A stretch of DNA of 64,000 nucleotides. It comes from Chaenocephalus aceratus (lineage: Eukaryota > Chordata > Actinopteri > Perciformes > Channichthyidae). Position numbers and translations under genes: made by a program. How positions within the stretch are numbered: position 1 is the first letter of the stretch; each line of letters opens with the position of its first letter. The DNA is taken from positions 29,258,023 through 29,322,022 of the forward strand of contig CM043797.1 of the NCBI GenBank assembly GCA_023974075.1. The letters run 5' to 3'. The notes beneath the pieces are model-generated. The model searched no databases, was not told the origin of the DNA, and saw nothing but the letters and a program-made list of their open reading frames with translations. Positions 1 to 10,708 of the stretch are shown here, piece by piece.

Positions 1-235
1 TCCCAAAGGGGGAGGGGCCTGAAAGAACAGCTAAATGCACAGCAGTCCATTTTCACCAGGCCCAACAACAAGAGCAAGGCTGCTACCATAGCATCTTATC
101 GTGTCAGTCACGTTCTTGCGAAACACATGAAGTGTTTCAAAGATGGCGAAGTTGTGAAAGAAATTTCCTGGAGGCTGCCGACGCGCTTTTTGGGGACAGT
201 AAAAATAACAGTAGCATTTCAACAGGTTTTTGATA
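1..235 (+). pseudogene. hAT transposase fragment, GTF2IRD2/ZBED-like, frameshifted
   Basis: Reading from base 1, the frame gives a segment with QQSIFTR, then KAATIASYRVSHVLAKHMK and DGEVVKE. This is the pattern at the start of the RNase-H-like region of hAT-derived proteins of the GTF2IRD2/ZBED5/EPM2AIP1 type (typically KSxAAtxASYrVaxilAKhmKpFxDGExVKEc). After DGEVVKE the homology continues in another frame as FLEAADALFGDSKNN, so about one base has been lost near 160-166. That frame ends at a stop soon after, and the first frame ends at the TAA at 265-267. It therefore cannot make a working transposase. The left part lies outside the window. It probably belongs to the hAT element whose right end is at 1831. 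The family call is by eye from motif resemblance. Confidence 0.6.
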
Positions 236-267
236 TAATAAAAACTCAAGTTAGATACCGATATTAA

Positions 268-811
268 TCGGCTGTAAGTTTTAGTTTGTTTGAACTTATT
301 CATTATAATTAATGCACAAAATGGTATAAGAATGCAAACTTAAATTGATTATAGTCAGGTTAAGAAACTTGCTTGCATCCTATTTTAAAAGGCATTTCTT
401 TTTATACTCTACTAAAATGCAACAAAAAAAGGGTTTTATTCTATTAATTTTGTCTTTTTTATTGCACTTTGGCAACCGATTCCTGCGTAGCTTCAGATCT
501 GAGTTGTCTTATTAGTAAGCCTAATTTATAGTTTTGTAGCAACACTATTTTTATATAATGGCAAAGAAAGGGTTCAGAGTATTTTCTTTTTTCCCTGTGT
601 CATATGTGGCAGGACTGTTCAATGTTTCTTGAAAACATTACCCACTGTAGTATCTGACGTTTGAATAAACTCCAACTCTCCAACTCTGTATCAACAACAC
701 TGTTGTGTAACTTCAGTTAAATACTTGTATGTGTGTAGATTAGAAAGAGGTGAGATAAAGGATCTGCAGTATTTTATGAAGTATTAATCGTACAGAGGTC
801 AGTTTTATACA
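268..811. other. Noncoding interior of the outer hAT element
   Basis: AT-rich sequence with no open frame resembling a gene. It holds a possible poly(A) signal (AATAAA near 663) followed by a CTCCAACT direct repeat. Probably the 3' untranslated and subterminal part of the outer hAT element. Confidence 0.35.
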
Positions 812-1693
812 CAGGGCCGCCCCTCCCTACAGGCCAATCACGCAGGCTGCATGGGGCCCCGCCTTGCGTAGGGGGCCCCGCCCAGAGGGCCTCAGCTGCT
901 GTGCGCAGTTCTCCGCGCACCCCCCGCGAGAGGGAGAGGTGACAAGGGGAGCACGTCTGTAACCCGACACCGTTGCAATGAATCGAATCAAATCGAATCA
1001 CGGCTTTGATACGGCCACTAGTGCAGGTGAAGAGATGTCGGTGAAAAGACAGTTTCAGTCCGGCACAAGCAAGAGGGGAAAAAACAAAATGAAGAAACTA
1101 GAGCATCACTCGAAGGTGGGTTATTGTATGAGTCAAATTGCCAATTGCCATATTAAAACATCAGCTGCAATTCACGACATGAAGAAGGCAGTCTCTGCAG
1201 AGCACAGGCTAATGGAGATGCAGTTATTGCCAGCATTCTTTATTTAACATTCATTCAAGTATGTGATGCCTTTGATCTGCTAATGTACAGGAGGAAGAGA
1301 GATACACTGTCTGTCTAGTTGGCTTATATAACAGTTAAAGTTACAGCCTAAAAAACATGGAGCATTTTTTCCGCTTTTATTCATTTTTATGTCAATTTGC
1401 ACATTTCATGGTGACGCTCAGCCTCTCCCCTTAACTCCTAACAGTCATCATCATGGTGATGCTCAGCCTCTCCCCTTAACTCCTAACAGTCATCATCATG
1501 TCAACCACAACACAGAGAAATACTGAGATAAATGTGTGTGTAGTTGTTGATACATTGCTGACAGAGGGAACGACATTTGAATACACATTTAAGAAACATT
1601 GTTTCCAAAAAATGTTGTTCACTCCTGTCGGTTGGGGGGGGGCCTCATCTCACAATGTCGCTTGGGGCCCCAAGTTGGCCAGGGGCGGCCCTG
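812..1693 (+). mobile_element. Complete hAT-type non-autonomous element, 882 bp
   Basis: The element starts CAGGGCCGCCCCT at 812 and ends AGGGGCGGCCCTG at 1693, a perfect 13-bp terminal inverted repeat. It is flanked by a perfect 8-bp target duplication, TTTATACA (804-811 and 1694-1701), the length made by hAT transposases. An internal frame (978-1247) contains SVKRQFQSGTSKRGKNKMKK, resembling the basic KRkFkSGaqKRk start of many hAT transposases, so this looks like a deletion derivative with a piece of the transposase N-terminus. A 45-bp segment (from about 1411 and again from 1456, GTGAYGCTCAGCCTCTCC) is tandemly duplicated. The subterminal DNA is GC-rich, unlike the flanks. Confidence 0.9.
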
Positions 1694-1831
1694 TTTATAC
1701 AAGTAGAAGTGTGTATTTACCTGGTTGTTGGCTGTCAGTAATGGCTATGCCTCTCTATTTGGACTGGTAGATCTCGGCAGACTGGCAACTTTAAAAGTAG
1801 CTCTCAGTTCAAAAAAGGTTGGGCACCCCTG

Positions 1832-4800
1832 CCCTAAGGCATCTTATCCTGTGCATCATTAAATACACCTCAAGACTTACTGTCCAAACATTAAAAACAA
1901 ATATTAGCTATTGGTTACATGACAGCCAAAAGATCTACTGCACTGCATTAGAAACATACAGCTTTATGGGATGGTGATTAGTGGTTGAGTTATTTTCTTG
2001 ACATCATAGTAATGAAGAAGACCGCCACAAATCATGGTATTCTTTATAATGAGGCATATTGTCTAAGGTGGTCCGAGGTGGCTGAACTGATCAAGAACAT
2101 TTTACTGTTCCCAGATTGGACTACAAATCAACTGTGACTTAACGTGTCTTAACTTATCTCATATCACCTCTATAACACCTATGTTGACCTAGTAATTGCT
2201 TTATCATTGTATTATTCTAATTTATGTTCTTTGTTATATGTCTCGCTTTGCATACATTTTTTTGCTGAATGCAACTTTTGGTGGTCTTTGTTATGTGTAG
2301 GTTTCCACTTTTAAGAAAACTAAGAATAACAATAAAACACTTGAAATGAATGCGTTGGAATACTTCAGCCATTTTTCTAACAATACTAAATTAACATCAC
2401 CCTAGGGAATACAATCCCAATGATTTTGTGACATTGATCCCTCTGCACTGTTTCGTTGCCAAATGGCTGCAGGGTGGTTTTAAAAAGCTCCTTCAATCAA
2501 TATGAAATAAAGAATACATCACCAGAACATTATTTGTATAGCATTGGATTAATTTTTCTATAGTTGGATACAAATATTTCACAATATACAATTTGTTTTG
2601 TTTTTTAATATCAAATGAAATAATACATTCAACTAAAATTATAGTTGACAGGTAAAAACAGGTGTTACATGTCTTCAGGATAAACAAAACAGAGGGGAAA
2701 AAGCCCACATACATAAGTTTGGTACGTCTACTCTCGCACACACATAAAGATGAGGCTCACACATGTGTGCACCATTCACACGAGACGTCAAAACAGGGCA
2801 GATTAAGCAGGAGTAGGAAACAAAGCCACAGCTGTTTCATGATGGTGATGTCTCTAGGACCGCTGTAAAACTCTGAGTAAACTCTGAGAGCAGGTTGAGC
2901 CCAGAAATCCCCTCCTCCCCCGGGCAAAGCATCAATTATTCGCTGCAGATAACTACCTTGACAGTCCGGAGCCCAAAAAAAAGTATTTGGGACAGCCCGA
3001 GATATTCCTACTAACCGTTTATTCATTAAGTTTAATCATTTGGGACTTGCCCTTATGCCCTTTTTCTCTCTTCACTATAAATAGATGATGATCCAACAGT
3101 GGGTGGTACCTCTGCTGTCGACTGATAAACTGAGATACTATCGATAGAAATAGCCCTGTGCACAAGTTCTTTATAAATAGTGGTTACTGGGACCACAAGA
3201 ACATTACACACAGTATTAGCAAGGGTTATTTGCAATCCCCGTGACCTTCTCAGCTGCACATATTGAACGTGCTTGTGCCTGTATGTAAAACTCTGTACAT
3301 GCATGCAGACAAAAGGAAGGCTCCCTTAGATTACAGGGGGATATGGTGGTTACATTTTGTATCAGTAGCTATATCACGGTAACATAGCAGCGTGACAGGG
3401 CGTTGGTAGAAAATTGTCCAAGTCAGAAAGCTTAACGTATCTATAGCAACAAACACCATGCTGTCAGCTTGTTATCCACATATCAAATTATGGGTTGTCA
3501 TGTCATGGTGTATAAATAAACTAAATTATGTTTGGTTGCTCCCACACACACAAACGCGTGTGGTTTGTATATATCACAGAACAGAATTGTAAAGGAGTAA
3601 AAGTACCTAAATAAATCCACTTGACCACTTCCCATTCCTGCACTCTGGTGCCTTTAAAGCCTTAATCTGATACCTGCAGTGTGCCTCATTGCCCAACACT
3701 GTTGCTTAAGCTTCGTTTTTGTTATGTATTCAATGGGGTGCAGCTTTCACAGCCGCCAAGGAATCGGTAAGTAGTGAGTGTTTGCAAGCCCCAGACCTTG
3801 AAAACCGACCAAACAGCTTTGTATGCCAGTTAGTGTTGGCTGTCAAAAACAGTTCATTCCACACGAGCCCCTCTAAGATGAAGAATTAATTTTTTCTTAC
3901 ATAACTATGTGTCTTGAGATCTTCTCGTGAGGTAAAGAGACCCTTGTGCTGCTGAATGTAATTCCTCTCTCAAAAACCTTTTTAACAGTGGTAGCAGATT
4001 GTGTCCCTTATTTGCGCAGGATCTAATCGTTGTTTAGTCATTGCACACAGCTTTAAGCCTAAATAAACCCATCTTGTAAATGTTTCCTTGGTTTTGTCCA
4101 TTCCCCTTCTTTATAATAAACCTCTATCTCTGTCTGTGCTAACTTTTCTAGTTTTGCATTGTCCTCAGTCTCTTATATGGTGCAGGCTCCAGTCACCATA
4201 GGTGGTCCGGTCATGTCATTCATAATAAATGACCACAGCTTTACTTCCCCCTTAACCTGCGTGACTTCCACTCTATTTATATCTGAACTGTCGTTTCACA
4301 GTCATTCGCACGCACACACACAACACAAATATATAATCAGCCAATTACGTGGCAGCAACTCAGTGCAATTAGAAATGACATTGTCAAGACGATCTTCCAA
4401 CCAAGCAACAGAATGAACTACAAAAAGGGATTTAATCAACTTGAATTTGCCACTGTTATGGGTATCAGACAGGCTGGTTTGAGTATATGTTTGAGATTTG
4501 CATATTGTATTTTGATTCTAACGGACTTTTTTGATTTCTACTGTAAAACATGTTTTCTGCAGAGATCTCTTTTATGTTTATGTTTTGTTGAGGCAGATTT
4601 ATGACCTCTCATACATAAGCAGGCGTGGAAAACACACACTCATGCGTAGGCCAAATCTACATGACAGTTATAAAGTGCTGAACATTGTGTTTACAGCTTC
4701 AAGGGATGGACGTATTTATTATTCATGATGAGAAGGGTTTGTAATGTTGAATCGTGTTTTTGTTTTTAGTACGACTGCTTAATTGGACTTAAAAGAGCGT

Positions 4801-5201
4801 TCTGAGGACAAAACGCCTTAAAGGATGACTTTCTAATTATTTGTGTACAAGATGTTGATGTTGATGTTATGTTGATATCTAAAATATGCCTGAAAAGTCA
4901 AAACAAGACTGTAGTCCATAGAGGATTTCATGTCGCCCTCAGTTGGAGCCAATGTTTGCCGCCTGAGTTAAAGCATTAACTCACTTTTCAAAGTTGCAAC
5001 AAAAACGTTGTTTAGGAACAGTAAGGTTTTGATTTTTAAAAAGCATTGTTTCACCTAAACTGCAATAAAGCTGATACTAATAAATACAATCCCCCTATCA
5101 TCAAGGTTATAATGTCAAGTTTCAGTTGGAACTGTTTTAAGAGGGCTGCTTATTCAATTGTGGTTATTTTGGGGGCTTTGATTCATTTTGCTGTTAAGAT
5201 T
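1832..5201. other. Unique noncoding DNA
   Basis: About 3.4 kb of AT-rich sequence. Short open frames on both strands show no recognisable protein motif. I see no complete repeat boundaries. Confidence 0.5.
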
Positions 5202-5203
5202 TA

Positions 5204-5448
5204 CAGCTCTGGAAAAGATTAAGAGACCACTCCAAATTGTTCTTAAATCTCAATCTCTACATGTATGGCAGCCATTCCATTTCAGTTTCTGTTGAATTCC
5301 AACACAGAGAAATGTTGTGAGTAGTTTAAAAATAAACTAATTTACAAAACAATTATTGTACTCAAACACATAGGCCTACCTACAGTATAAATAGTAAAAC
5401 CACAGCAACTGATAATGCTGCAGTGGTCTCGTAATATTTCCGTAGCTG
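5204..5448. mobile_element. Tc1/mariner-type MITE, 245 bp
   Basis: The left end reads CAGCTCTGGAAAAGATTAAG followed by AGACCACT. The right end, read on the other strand, is CAGCTACGGAAATATTACGA followed by GACCACTGCAG, an imperfect inverted repeat of about 33 bp. Both ends abut a TA dinucleotide (5202-5203 and 5449-5450), the duplication expected of Tc1/mariner transposases. The terminus matches the AGCTCTGGAAAAAATTAAGA family that is abundant in fish. No transposase is present, and the divergence between the ends suggests an old copy. Confidence 0.8.
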
Positions 5449-5450
5449 TA

Positions 5451-8200
5451 GCTAACCCATTGTCATTGCACTGAGAGGTGCTTTCAATATTTAGTTGATT
5501 ATTGTAATTCATATAAATGGGGTGGATAAAATAATGAAAAAATGACACCAAAAAAACGAACTGATGACAATAGGATCGAATTGAGTTTTATACACTGCAA
5601 AATGTCACTCTTTCTTTATATATTGATACCTTTCTTAATAGTTTAAGGAACAATTGAATATCTTTCACATGTTGTATTATTTCCAGATTCTTGTTCTGTT
5701 GGATAAACTTGATATTATCAAAAAAAAATGAATGTACACTCAAGGGAGTCTTCCTGATTTAACTATTGCTAAGCTCCATTTAGGCAAATAGGTGATTTTC
5801 AACATCCCACTCATGTAACTTGCTCTGCCCTTGCAATTAAACACAATCAAGTTGCCATAAAACTGCCAACTTTCCTTCCGTGCTGCCTTCAGATTCTTCA
5901 CCTAAGTAGTTATTTTACTATCTCTTTATCTGCTTTATCACTTTATTTCCATTTAGGTATGTGTCATTATTCAAAAGACTAAATTAAGAAACAGAAATGA
6001 AAATGGACTGCAAACCCTATAAAAGGGTATAGTTGTTCTGTCTGCAATTGTAAGTCCGTCCTGAAAAAGCTCTCTGAAAATAAAGACCTATTCTGCACTG
6101 CTAAACATAGATTGGCATATGTTCCTTACACACTCACACTAATGCATTAACCATGTTCTTTGTATTTGAAGATAATTCCTGCATATTTAGTACTGAAATA
6201 GCAGCGAGAGAAAGTGTTTCCACTGAAAATCCCTCTTATGTGGCAAACTCTTGAGCGCATTTATATGTTAGAGAATAAGTGTGTGTGAGTGTTAAAGAAT
6301 GAGTTAATGTGTGTGTTTGAAACTGTTCACTGATGGGATGGTAGCAGTCAGTGATCATCACAATTTCCTATTTACTAAATATCAAAATATTAATATTGTT
6401 TCAGGATTGTTGTACCGCTAAAAATAAAACTATTAGACTTCAGGTGCAAACAAAGATACTTTTATGTTGCACATTTTTCATTAGGGCCTTTTCAAACTGA
6501 ATAGCTCATTTTAAAAGGGATGCTTCTTAACTGGAGTAAAGTATCTTCTGTATTTTGAAAAATAGCTCTCATGATGTGATCATGGTTATTTTGGAAACAT
6601 TGATTTTTTTTACCAGAAAGCCTGCCCTAAATCAGAGTTGTGGGGTTTAAAAGGATTGGGTCTGTTGGGCTTCACATGGAAGACGGTGTAGAGCAGTGTA
6701 ATGTAAATTGTATGATACAGTGCTTTAATGACTAAAGACTAAAAGTCAGGATATCTTGTCATCTGCGTCTTTGATTTCTTACATTTTATAATGCCTCATG
6801 CGTGTGCCCAAACTGAAAGTGAAATAAAAGAGAGAGAAAGTGACACAAAAGTGCATAGATTCATATCAGTTTTCAACAGCAAAAGTCACAAAATATCAAT
6901 AAAAACCTTCATCCTAATCAACAATATTAATGTCCATCTGCCCCCACTATGCTCCGGATCAAAACTGTCAGTACAAACACCTTCTGTTCCCCAAAATGGA
7001 ATGGTGTATGCAATGCATAGATCTGCTTATGTGCTCAACACGTTTGAAAGCATGAGCTGGCGGTTTCAGTAAATTGGTTATTCTATCAGCCGGCTGAAGA
7101 TTGACAAGAAATGAAGCAGGCCTGACAGAAAAAAATGCTTTAACAAATCTCATTCCTCCAACTTTAAATGAACACAATAACTTTGAATATTATTCACTTA
7201 TTTTAAATCTATATTTCATGTGATAAATGGTTATAATTTTACATGATTTATTTAGATATTCAGTACCATCATAATACAAATAAATAAAGTAATACAAAAT
7301 AAAACTGTAAATATAGTCACATGTGCAGTATATTGTATGGACACAGAAACTACAAATGACTGACTGTTTGGCTCTGTAATGAGACCTTATGGTCTGTAAT
7401 ATAGAATTATACTCAAGTCAGCCCCTGCCATATCAGATGGAATTAGCCTTTGCTTTCACGAAAGCAACCCTGCTTTATCCATTTTCTGTCAAAACAATGC
7501 TCAGAGGTCTGCTCCATACTCCTTCATTAGACAACTGTGAGTACACACACACACATACACTCACACAACTTTTAACTGCTGCAGGAAGCTTGATTATAGC
7601 CATTACCAGTGTGACAGCAGTGCCACAGTTAATGATATCTGTGTTATACGGAGGACAGCTTTGTGGTGAGTTATTAATACTTAGATGCTTCTTCTTTTAT
7701 GGCCTTATCAATAAAGGCTGTTCCGCCAGTCGATACAGCTGCTTCACACCAATGACTATTCATCCACAATGTATATCGACCCAGCTTGATATGTGTGTGT
7801 GGTGGGGTGGAGCAGACTGTAAAAGCATGTGGGTACATATTGGGCTTTGCAACACCTAACAATATGCACACTGAGAGGTGGTGGATCAGTGGAATGAGTA
7901 CTGTCAAGGACGGCATGAGTATGATATAGAATTGTTTTTAAAGATAACTTGTTTGACCTGTATCGCATAATGCTGCAGCGACTCGAAAAGAAAAGTGATT
8001 ATAGTAACCCTATTAGTTTGTGGACTACCTTTTGAAGCTTCAAGTTAAGCACTTTGGTTGTGTCAATATTGCTTTTTGAAACTAAAAGTGAACAAATTTA
8101 GATGAGAGGGTACAAATGGAGAGTAGCATAGCGTGACGTTAGCACTGATTTTGCAGACTGACTTCCTGATTCAAGTTAGACACTAGAGGTTTCTCAATAC
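5451..8200. other. Unique noncoding DNA
   Basis: AT-rich, no supported gene. The longest frame (7389-7859) begins at a non-conserved ATG and crosses a short (CA)n stretch near 7545-7565, so I treat it as chance. Confidence 0.5.
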
Positions 8201-8741
8201 TCTAGAGAGGCTTCTCAATACTCAAATTTCCCCTCCTCGATTCCTCGGTCCTCCGGTAGTGACCCGGAAATTAATTTCAGCGCGCCATTTTGAAGGACAT
8301 CTCATTTCTCTAAATGCACACCGAGGACCGAGCATCGAGCGTCGAGGAGGCTCTCTGGAGGAGCTATAACCGAGGATACACTGATGGTTCCTCCACAGCT
8401 CCTCCGCGGATGCATTTCCGGCAACGGTGGAGGCGTGACGCACGGCTGGACTTATCTCAGCCAATGGCATCCCCTGGATATTATTTTAGAAACTGCTTTC
8501 ATCGCGTCGCGATGTTTCCAGAGAGAACAGCTGTGAGGTCCGTGCAGACAGCAGAGCAGTGTGTAACATGTATATTACTCAGTATAACAGGCCTACTCTC
8601 TTTATTTGCTTTAGTTTAGTAGGCTAGATAACTACAAACAAAGAGTCGATATTTTCCTAAGACCATTTAGTGCTTCACATAATAAAATACACAACGGCTG
8701 TAGCCTGATTATGCTTTATGAGCTGTGGGTGTGTACAGTGT

Positions 8742-8984
8742 CAACCCAGTCTCACGGCATTTCGTGTTCACCAACACGATTTTTAATCTATTGATTCGTG
8801 TTCACCATCACGATTTGCCCCTTTTTTTCGTGTTGCACAGCACGATTTTAAAAGCAATGTATTTCTACTGGTAACGTGTTTCGTGCCTGCAGGCTGCAGC
8901 ACGTCTTTTTCTCCGGTCGGGTCGTGGAAGACCGGAAGCTGTGTGGTTTATAAAAACATGTTCTTACTCAATATCAAGCCACAC
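8742..8984 (+). repeat. Left terminal inverted repeat with CGTG-N8-CACG hairpins
   Basis: Within the TIR are three interrupted palindromes CGTG-N8-CACG (8763-8778, 8797-8812, 8829-8844), each followed by ATTT, and a fourth with a 14-base loop (8882-8903). A CCGGTC..GACCGG inverted pair follows near 8913-8935. The regular spacing (34, 32 and 53 bases between starts) suggests an array of protein binding sites, for example for a transposase; that function is an inference. A TATAAAAA stretch at 8949 lies just before the ATG at 8958, so the TIR may also act as promoter for the coiled-coil ORF. Confidence 0.8.
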
Positions 8985-9692
8985 GATGTGCAAATGAATG
9001 CCCTGGAAATTGAGCAGAAAGTCTTGCGCGGAAAGAATGAGGAACTGAACATGAAATATGGAAAGCTCCTCAAGATGCACGAGAAGGACAAAGCAGAGAT
9101 GGCCGCCTTGAGAAAGACAAACCAGGATCTCAAACAACTGAAAGAACCCTGTGTTGAGGAGAAGGATGCAGAGATGGCTGCCTTGCAAAAGACAAACCAG
9201 GAACTCAAACAAGAGAAGTTGCATTTTCTTGAGGTGAAACATTTTGAGATAGTCGTTTTGCATGAGAGAAACCATGAACTCCAACAACAGATGGAACGTT
9301 GTGTGGAGGAGAAGGATGCAGAGATAGTTGCTTCGCATGAGAGAAACCAGGAACTGGAACAAAAGAAGGAACGTTGTGTGGAGGAGAAGGATGCAGAGAT
9401 TGTTGCTTTGCATGAGAGAAACCAGGAACTGGAACAACAGATGGAACGTTGTGTTGAGGAGAAGGATGCAGAGATTGCCGCCTTGCTGAAGAAACCACCA
9501 AAGGCACTCTGCGTGGTGAAGGAGGAGCGTGTGGAGGTACAGGTGGAGTTGGAGGTGGAACAGGAAGTGAGGGTGGATCCACCTGAGCAAACCAATGAGC
9601 CGATCCCAACAACGCAGAGGAGGACAACACCACGGTGGAGAAGATTAATCAATTCCTTTTCTTGTATCCGCCCAAACGTCAACGATGACTAA
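8958..9692 (+). CDS. Coiled-coil repeat protein carried by the TIR element, 244 aa
   Basis: The ATG at 8958 is the first in an open frame; the frame extends upstream to 8883 but without an ATG. The first dozen residues are encoded by the TIR itself. The body is a predicted coiled coil. From about residue 70 there are repeats of 25 residues (75 bp, with CGTTGTGTG at 9297, 9372 and 9447) of the form RCVEEKDAEIVALHERNQEL. Twenty-five residues equal two heptads plus one hendecad, which suits a continuous coiled coil, and each repeat keeps one cysteine, which is unusual. The tail is acidic/valine-rich (EVQVELEVEQEV) then basic (QRRTTPRWRRL). AATAAA at 10278 may end the transcript. I do not recognise the family. 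It is intact here, while its paralogue at 14621-16134 is broken. It could be a captured host gene or an element-encoded accessory protein. Confidence 0.55.
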   Translation: MFLLNIKPHDVQMNALEIEQKVLRGKNEELNMKYGKLLKMHEKDKAEMAALRKTNQDLKQLKEPCVEEKDAEMAALQKTNQELKQEKLHFLEVKHFEIVVLHERNHELQQQMERCVEEKDAEIVASHERNQELEQKKERCVEEKDAEIVALHERNQELEQQMERCVEEKDAEIAALLKKPPKALCVVKEERVEVQVELEVEQEVRVDPPEQTNEPIPTTQRRTTPRWRRLINSFSCIRPNVNDD

Positions 9693-10708
9693 AAAGGAAA
9701 ACATGAGACTCAAAGGCAGCCCTGACATCGGCTTTAAAAACTTAAAAAACTTTAAAAAACAAACTCACAACAAAAAAAATAATAAGACATTAAAACATTT
9801 CAAGTCTAAAGCTCAAAGTGAGTGAGCAACAACATATACTCACAGCCAGTCAGGATATATATTTAAACACTTAACAGTTATTAGATCTGGTTAGACATCA
9901 ACAAAGGTTCCAGAAGAGACTCACAGTGATGTGCAGTTTTAACCACTAGGGGCAAAAAAACAACCTTAATTTTAAAAGAAATAAACTATTCCTTTGCTTC
10001 TAGTACCCTTAAATAAGAGGAACATTTAGTCATTACAAGTTATCAGGTTTATGTTATATCGTCATGTTTAGTTTATAGTATCCACTTTCATCTTTTTGTT
10101 GTATTTTTCATATTTATTGAATAGTTCATTTTCATATTTATGTTATATTTATCATGTTTGGTTAATAGTCCATTTTTACATGTATCTTATATTTGTCATA
10201 TTTACTTAATAGTACATTTCTATATTTATGTTTAGTCCATTGTTTACTTGTTAAGTTAAAGTATAGTTTTGTCAATCAATAAAAAAAACGTTTTATAATG
10301 ATAACAATACTGACACGTTGATTTATTTTACGTTTGTTTCTCCTGTCTACGTTTAACTTCTTACTTTTAATTTCAAGTCACCAGAGATTTAATCTGAGAA
10401 TTCAACTAATAACAACATTCAATACAAATAAATTTAAATTAAAAACAACACGAGAATTATTTCTCGTCTGTTCCTCCTGTTTTTGTCTAGTTACCTTCAT
10501 ATTGAGTGACTTTAGCTCACCTGGCTCTGCCCTGATCAATACACTGACTTAAAGCTACTTCAGTACATACTTTATTACCTTGTTTACAAAGTTTGCATTC
10601 AACAATTATCATAATAAATATAAACAAAGGACAAAACAACACTATGTATTTGATTTCTTTCAAGTTTGTTTTAATTTAGTCAACTAAAACTAGATCTTTT
10701 TTTTACAT
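9693..10708. other. 3' flank of coiled-coil ORF, copy 1 (duplicated at 16135-17154)
   Basis: AT-rich sequence after the stop codon, with a likely poly(A) signal AATAAA at 10278-10283 and short ATATTTATGTTATATTT-type repeats at about 10080-10240. It is nearly identical to 16135-17154, differing by a few substitutions and one-base indels, so the two were duplicated together with the ORF ends and the start of the 57-bp arrays. A 72-residue open frame (10334-10552, repeated at 16779-16997) is conserved only because the DNA is; I do not call it a gene. Confidence 0.6.

Larger units (their letters stand above)
1..1831. mobile_element. Right part of a decayed hAT element (host of a nested hAT)
   Basis: The right boundary at 1817-1831 reads, on the minus strand, CAGGGGTGCCCAACC followed by GAGAGCTACTTTTAAAG, a terminal sequence I recognise from fish hAT elements (CAGGGGTG..GAGCTAC). 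Leftward, the body is split by the insertion at 812-1693. It also contains an AATAAA at about 663 and the transposase remnant at 1-235. Joining these into one element is an inference; the left end is off the window, so no target-site duplication can be tested. Confidence 0.45.

Noticed and set aside
7389..7859. 156-residue plus-strand frame with a hydrophobic middle
   Set aside because: Contains a (CA)n-encoded THTHTH segment, has no recognisable motif and no splice context; probably chance.
8314..8619. 101-residue plus-strand frame in the left arm of the outer element
   Set aside because: Lies in GC-rich subterminal transposon DNA with no recognisable motif and no equivalent in the right arm.
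8948..9682. 244-residue minus-strand frame opposite the coiled-coil ORF, and similar frames opposite copy 2
   Set aside because: Codon bias of the sense coiled-coil repeat (GAG/AAG/CAG rich) leaves antisense frames open; the antisense peptides are low-complexity S/F/L/C or H/P.
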